Below are positions 38,977-43,013 of a stretch of DNA of 43,013 bases, piece by piece. Origin of the DNA: Oceanicaulis sp. (GTDB lineage: Bacteria; Pseudomonadota; Alphaproteobacteria; Caulobacterales; Maricaulaceae); assembly GCA_022565365.1 (NCBI GenBank), contig JAIUMW010000004.1, forward strand, positions 1-43,013, read 5' to 3'. The position numbers were made by a program, and so were the translations under genes. Under the pieces are notes generated by a model that searched no databases, had not been told where the DNA came from, and worked only from the letters and a program-made list of their open reading frames with translations. Numbering within the stretch: the stretch's first letter is position 1; each line of letters begins with the position of its first letter.

Positions 38977-39882
38977 ATGGCGCAGGCGGAGTTCGACCGG
39001 TTCGGATTGGCGGGACTCGCCCGCACGACGCAAGCTTCCCTGAATTGGAAGAACTGGGGACGCAGCTCAAAACCCTGCGACCTGGACAAGGCCGGACCGC
39101 CCAAGGAAGTGCTCGACAAGCTGATTGAGGCCGAGATCATTCCCCGCCTCATGCTGATCAATCGCGAAGCCGCCGAAGCCGAAGGCCCGGCCCGCCCCGC
39201 GTCGAAAAGCGTCGCCTTTGACGCCGTTCTGGTCGAAAGCTTCGCCCTGCGCACCGTGACCAGCGACCCTCAAGAGCTGGTGGACGAGGTCAATGGCCTC
39301 CTGTTCGCCGGCGCGTCCCATGACGACGTTCTGCTCAAGCTCCTCGCGCCTGCGGCACGTCATCTGGGTGATTTGTGGGCAGAGGATGTCTGCGATTTCG
39401 CCGATGTCACCATCGGCCTGATGAAGCTGCACCGTGTACTCGAGCGCATCAACGCCGACGCACCCTGCAATTTGGGCTCGGGCAAGGTGTCGCCGCGCGT
39501 CATGCTGGCGCCCGCGCCCGGCGAGCAGCACGTGTTCGGCATTGTCATGGTGGGTGAGTTTTTCGCCCGCTCGGGCTGGCGGGTGCGCTGCGAGTCGAGC
39601 CCGGACATGGATCATATCGTGTCCGCGGTTGTCGATACGCATTTCGACGTGATAGGCCTGTCGGCGAGTTCGGAAGCGAATATGAAGGACCTGAAGGCGA
39701 TGATCAAATTGATCCGCTCCAGGTCGCAAAACGCCGACATTATTATCCTTGTCGGAGGGCAATTGTTTAACGAGGACATGGGGCTGGCGCGGCGCATCGG
39801 CGCGGACGCGACGGCCACAGATGGCGTACGGGCGGTTGTCACAGCCGAAAGGCTGGTCCATAGGCTGGCGCAGGCGAGTTGA
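38977..39882 (+). CDS. aerR: AerR/PpaA-type B12-binding antirepressor (alternative ATG 38947)
   Basis: DVCDFADVTIGLMKLHRVLERI; HVFGIVMVGEFFARSGWRVRCESSPDMDHIVSAVVDTHFDVIGLSASSEANMKDLKAMIKLIRSRSQNADIIILVGG B12-binding fold; directly upstream of ppsR. Confidence 0.9.
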   Translation: MAQAEFDRFGLAGLARTTQASLNWKNWGRSSKPCDLDKAGPPKEVLDKLIEAEIIPRLMLINREAAEAEGPARPASKSVAFDAVLVESFALRTVTSDPQELVDEVNGLLFAGASHDDVLLKLLAPAARHLGDLWAEDVCDFADVTIGLMKLHRVLERINADAPCNLGSGKVSPRVMLAPAPGEQHVFGIVMVGEFFARSGWRVRCESSPDMDHIVSAVVDTHFDVIGLSASSEANMKDLKAMIKLIRSRSQNADIIILVGGQLFNEDMGLARRIGADATATDGVRAVVTAERLVHRLAQAS

Positions 39883-39911
39883 ATGTTTTGACCATAGCAC
39901 AAGGCGAATCC

Positions 39912-41351
39912 ATGGACATCAAGGCCTCAGAGGGCCCCAATGCAAGGTTCCAATCCCGCGAGATCGCCCGGTCGGCGTTCTCTGACGAGACGGCTGCGGA
40001 CCTCGCCGCAAACGCGGCTGACCTCGCCTTGCTGATCGACCATCGCGGCATTGTTCGCGACGCCGCCTTTTCCGGTGACGAGTTCTCCGAGGACGATGAC
40101 GCGTTTGACAGCTGGATCGGCCGCAAATGGATCGATCTGGTCAATGTTGATTCGCGCGACAAGGTCACCGCCCTCCTCGCCCCCCAGACCACGCCGGGCC
40201 AGCGCCGCTGGCGCCATGTGAATCACGTCCAGCCCAGCGGGCCGGACCTGCCGGTGCGCTATTTCACCCTGCCCACCGGGCGCGAGGGCTGGACGCTGGC
40301 CATCGGGCGCGATCTGCGCGCCGCGTCGCGCATGCAAACACGCCTGATCGAGGCCCAACGCTCCATGGAGCGCGATTATGCGCGCGTGCGCGAGGCCGAG
40401 ACCCGTTTCCGCCTGCTGTTCCAGCTGGCCGCTGAAGGCGTCATCATTATTGACGGCAACACATTCCGGATCACCGATGTCAATGCGGCGGCCTCGCGCC
40501 TGCTGGGGCGCTCCTCGCAGCGCCTGGAAGGCCGCTCGCTGGAAGGCGCGTTTGGCGCCGCTGCCGACATTGTGCGCGAAACACTGGCCGTTGCGCGCCG
40601 GACCGGGCGCACCGAGACCATCGAACTGACGCCGGACGGCGCCAAGAAGCCGTGCAAATTGCTGGCTTCGGTCTACCGCCAGGGGCGCGAGGTCTATTTC
40701 CTCGCCCGCATATCGGCCAAGGATTCTGGCGGATCGGCGGAAACCGACGCGTCCATGGCGCGCCTGGCCGCCATTCTGCCTGACGCTCTCGTGCTCACCG
40801 GCGAAGACGGCAAGATTCTGTCGGTGAATGAAGCCTTCGTCGAGATCGCCCAGCTGAGCGATATCGATTCTGCGGTAGGCATTCCGATCGAGTCCTATCT
40901 GGGCCGCACCGAAACCGAGGTGAACGTGCTGATGGCCAATCTGCGCGAGCATGGCGTCATCCGTAACTTCGCCACCCTGGTGCGCAGCCAGCATGATTTG
41001 CGCGAGGCGGTGGAAGTATCCGCGGTCGCCGCGCCCGGCCCCACGGGCATCGTGTTCGGCTTTTCGATCCGGCCTGTCGGCCGGCGTCTTGTCGCCGGAC
41101 GCCAGCGCGCTGGCGGCGCCATGCCCAGCACCGTCGATCAATTGTCTGATCTGGTCGGACGCGTCGCGTTGAAAGACATTGTGCGCGAGAGCACCGACAT
41201 GATCGAGCAGAGCTGCATCGAGGCGGCGCTGGCCCTGACCAATGATAATCGCGCCTCGGCAGCCGAGATTCTCGGCCTCAGCCGGCAAAGCCTTTACGCC
41301 AAGATGCACCGGCACAATATCGGCGAATTGCAGCCCAAATCCGAGCACTGA
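39912..41351 (+). CDS. ppsR: PpsR/CrtJ transcriptional repressor of photosynthesis genes
   Basis: PAS repeats and C-terminal Fis-type HTH IVRESTDMIEQSCIEAALALTNDNRASAAEILGLSRQSLYAKMHRHNIG; downstream of aerR. Confidence 0.96.
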   Translation: MDIKASEGPNARFQSREIARSAFSDETAADLAANAADLALLIDHRGIVRDAAFSGDEFSEDDDAFDSWIGRKWIDLVNVDSRDKVTALLAPQTTPGQRRWRHVNHVQPSGPDLPVRYFTLPTGREGWTLAIGRDLRAASRMQTRLIEAQRSMERDYARVREAETRFRLLFQLAAEGVIIIDGNTFRITDVNAAASRLLGRSSQRLEGRSLEGAFGAAADIVRETLAVARRTGRTETIELTPDGAKKPCKLLASVYRQGREVYFLARISAKDSGGSAETDASMARLAAILPDALVLTGEDGKILSVNEAFVEIAQLSDIDSAVGIPIESYLGRTETEVNVLMANLREHGVIRNFATLVRSQHDLREAVEVSAVAAPGPTGIVFGFSIRPVGRRLVAGRQRAGGAMPSTVDQLSDLVGRVALKDIVRESTDMIEQSCIEAALALTNDNRASAAEILGLSRQSLYAKMHRHNIGELQPKSEH

Positions 41352-41382
41352 GAAAGCGTCAAGTTTAGTTGACGGTCTGGCT

Positions 41383-41400
41383 TGTCCGCCTTAGCGTACA
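41383..41400. promoter_or_regulatory. Putative PpsR/CrtJ operator TGTCCGCCTTAGCGTACA adjoining the bchG start, preceded by a degenerate copy CGTCAAGTTTAGTTGACG (41357-41374)
   Basis: Exact TGT-N12-ACA plus an upstream palindrome CGTCAA-N6-TTGACG in the ppsR-bchG gap. Confidence 0.6.
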
Positions 41401-41403
41401 GGG

Positions 41404-42321
41404 ATGGAGCGCTCAGCCCCCTTGCCGTCACCAGACCTGCGAACGTCCTTGCTGGCGGTCGTGGAGCTGTCCAAGCCGGTCACCTGGTTTCCGCCCATGT
41501 GGGCGTTCGGCTGCGGCGTCATCTCGTCCGGCCAGTTCAGCCTCGACAATGTCTGGCTCCTGGTCTTCGGCGTGCTTCTGGCGGGGCCTTTGCTGTGCGC
41601 GGGCAGCCAGGCGGTGAACGACTGGTTCGACCGTGAGGTCGACGCCATCAATGAGCCCAACCGCCCAATCCCGTCAGGCCGCATTCCCGGGCGCTGGGGT
41701 CTTTGGATCGCCATTTTCTGGTCCGTCGCCGGCCTTGTCTGGGCGTCCTTTCTCGGTATCTGGGTCCTGGCCGCAGCCGCCGTCGGCGTCGCCCTGTCCT
41801 GGGCCTATAGCGCGCCGCCGGTCCGCCTGAAGCGCAGCGGCGTGTGGGGACCTTTGTCGGTTGGCATTTCCTATGAGGGCCTCGCCTGGTTCACCGGCGC
41901 CGCCGTGATGGCGCAGGCCCTGCCCGACGGGCGCACGATCCTTCTGGCCGTCCTCTACAGCCTGGGCGCCTATGGCATCATGGTGCTCAACGACTTCAAG
42001 GCGATCGAGGGCGACATCAAGATGGGGCTCAAATCCCTGCCCGCCGCCCTCGGCCCGCGCAAGGCCGCCTGGATCGCCTGCATCACCATGGCCGTGCCGC
42101 AGTTCGTCGTGATCGCCCTGCTCGCCGTCTGGAGCCAGCCCGTTTTCGCCGCCCTTGTCGGTCTGTCGCTGGCGATCCAGCTCGGGCTGATGGTGCGCCT
42201 GATGCGCGACCCCAAGGCGCTGGCGCCCTGGTACAACGCCACCGGCGTGATGCTCTACGTGCTGGGCATGCTGGCGAGCGCCTTCGCGCTCTCGGCCCTC
42301 AACCAGGCCGCCGGATCATGA
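41404..42321 (+). CDS. bchG: Bacteriochlorophyll synthase (geranylgeranyl/phytyl transferase)
   Basis: VELSKPVTWFPPMWAFGCGVISSGQF, GPLLCAGSQAVNDWFDREVDAINEPNRPIPSGRIPGRWGL UbiA-family motifs. Confidence 0.97.
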   Translation: MERSAPLPSPDLRTSLLAVVELSKPVTWFPPMWAFGCGVISSGQFSLDNVWLLVFGVLLAGPLLCAGSQAVNDWFDREVDAINEPNRPIPSGRIPGRWGLWIAIFWSVAGLVWASFLGIWVLAAAAVGVALSWAYSAPPVRLKRSGVWGPLSVGISYEGLAWFTGAAVMAQALPDGRTILLAVLYSLGAYGIMVLNDFKAIEGDIKMGLKSLPAALGPRKAAWIACITMAVPQFVVIALLAVWSQPVFAALVGLSLAIQLGLMVRLMRDPKALAPWYNATGVMLYVLGMLASAFALSALNQAAGS

Positions 42322-42527
42322 CGGGGCCGGCCCGTATCCCGCAAATGTGCGTCCGAAATCCCGTCTTTGGCGTCAAAACGCGCGCTGCGGCCGTGTACAG
42401 CCGCCGCATGACCCCGACAACCGGCCTGATGACCCCGAATGCCGGTTTGATGACCCCGAAAACCGGCCTGATGACCCCGAAAAACGCGGACAGCCTGTCC
42501 GGTTCGAGCGCCGCTGGAGGTGGATAG
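42318..42527 (+). CDS. Short repeat-containing ORF (69 aa) bridging bchG and bchP; translation unproven
   Basis: ATGA overlap with bchG stop; TAG overlaps the bchP GTG start (TAGTG); encodes MTPTTGL-MTPNAGL-MTPKTGL-MTPKNAD. Confidence 0.45.
   Translation: MTGPARIPQMCVRNPVFGVKTRAAAVYSRRMTPTTGLMTPNAGLMTPKTGLMTPKNADSLSGSSAAGGG
42408..42487 (+). repeat. 21-bp tandem repeat, about 3.8 copies, unit ATGACCCCGAAAACCGGCCTG
   Basis: ATGACCCCGACAACCGGCCTG / ATGACCCCGAATGCCGGTTTG / ATGACCCCGAAAACCGGCCTG / ATGACCCCGAAAAACGCG read directly. Confidence 0.93.
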
Positions 42528-43013
42528 TGACAGACCCGGTAAAGACCTATGACGCCGTCATTGTGGGCGGCGGACCGGCCGGCGCCACCGCAGCTCAAAA
42601 AATCGCCGAGGCCGGCGCCTCGGTTCTGCTGATCGACAAGCCCGGGCGCATCAAGCCGTGCGGGGGGGCGGTGCCGCCCAAACTTGTCCGCACCTACGAC
42701 ATCCCTGATTCCCAGATCGTCGCACGCACCCAGGGCGCGCGTATCCTCGCCCCCTCGGGCCTGGAAGTGGATATGCCCATCGGCGAAGGCTATGTCGCCA
42801 TGGTCGACCGCGAGCACTTTGACGAATTCCTGCGCGAGCGCGCGGCCAGTGCTGGCGCCGAGCGCCGCAACGGCACGTTCGAGACGTTGGAGCGCGATGA
42901 GCAAGGCGCTGCGATCATTGTATTTTCACCCACCGAGGCGCCTGACGAGCCCGTCCGGGTGCGCGCCCGTGTGGTGATCGCAGCCGACGGCGCGCGCTCC
43001 AAGCTCGCCCAGC
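42527..43013 (+). CDS. bchP: Geranylgeranyl reductase (3' end beyond window; GTG start)
   Basis: YDAVIVGGGPAGATAAQKIAEAGASVLLIDKPGRIKPCGGAVPPKLVRTYDIPDSQIVARTQGARILAPSGLEVDMPIGEGYVAMVDREHFDEFLRERA; GGAGG 6 nt before GTG; absent from the ORF track. Confidence 0.95.
   Translation, partial: MTDPVKTYDAVIVGGGPAGATAAQKIAEAGASVLLIDKPGRIKPCGGAVPPKLVRTYDIPDSQIVARTQGARILAPSGLEVDMPIGEGYVAMVDREHFDEFLRERAASAGAERRNGTFETLERDEQGAAIIVFSPTEAPDEPVRVRARVVIAADGARSKLAQ

Noticed and set aside
42408-42487. CRISPR-like array
   Set aside because: Repeats are directly contiguous 21-bp units with no spacers; a simple tandem repeat, not CRISPR.
42299-42904. 201-aa minus-strand ORF across the bchG-bchP junction with GVI/GVM repeats
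   Set aside because: It runs antisense to a clear bchP; the repeat peptide is only the reverse-strand reading of the 21-bp repeat. The + strand ORF has better start/stop coupling.

Overview
The window is an almost complete alphaproteobacterial photosynthesis gene cluster (PGC) of the type-II reaction-centre, bacteriochlorophyll a type. Order on the + strand: acetyl-CoA hydrolase/transferase (partial) > bchI-bchD-bchO > DUF3422 protein > crtI-crtB > micro-ORF > tspO > micro-ORF > <crtC <crtD | crtE> crtF> bchC-X-Y-Z> pufB-A-L-M> terminator | <idi <hemA <puhE <acsF <orf97 <puhC <puhB <puhA <lhaA <bchM <bchL <bchH <bchB <bchN <bchF | aerR> ppsR> bchG> repeat-containing sORF> bchP> (partial). The gene set has O2-dependent acsF, with no bchE, pufC, pufQ, pucBA or crtA seen in the window. 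This suggests an aerobic anoxygenic phototroph using a spirilloxanthin-type carotenoid route; taxonomy below Alphaproteobacteria is not resolved. Most of it is textbook PGC. The less expected items are: (1) two related micro-ORFs (52 and 40 aa) flanking tspO, not called as separate ORFs in the track; (2) a 69-aa ORF with four 21-bp tandem repeats, joined by start/stop overlaps between bchG and bchP where an MFS (orf428/bch2-like) gene often sits; (3) crtC with no ATG/GTG/TTG near its expected N-terminus; (4) a Lys-Ala instead of Lys-Ser P-loop in BchX; (5) TGT-N12-ACA PpsR/CrtJ boxes at four operon fronts plus weaker ones; (6) strong hairpins at the puf junctions and a composite palindromic intergenic element after the puf terminator. 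All calls come from reading the sequence and supplied translations; no database search was run.
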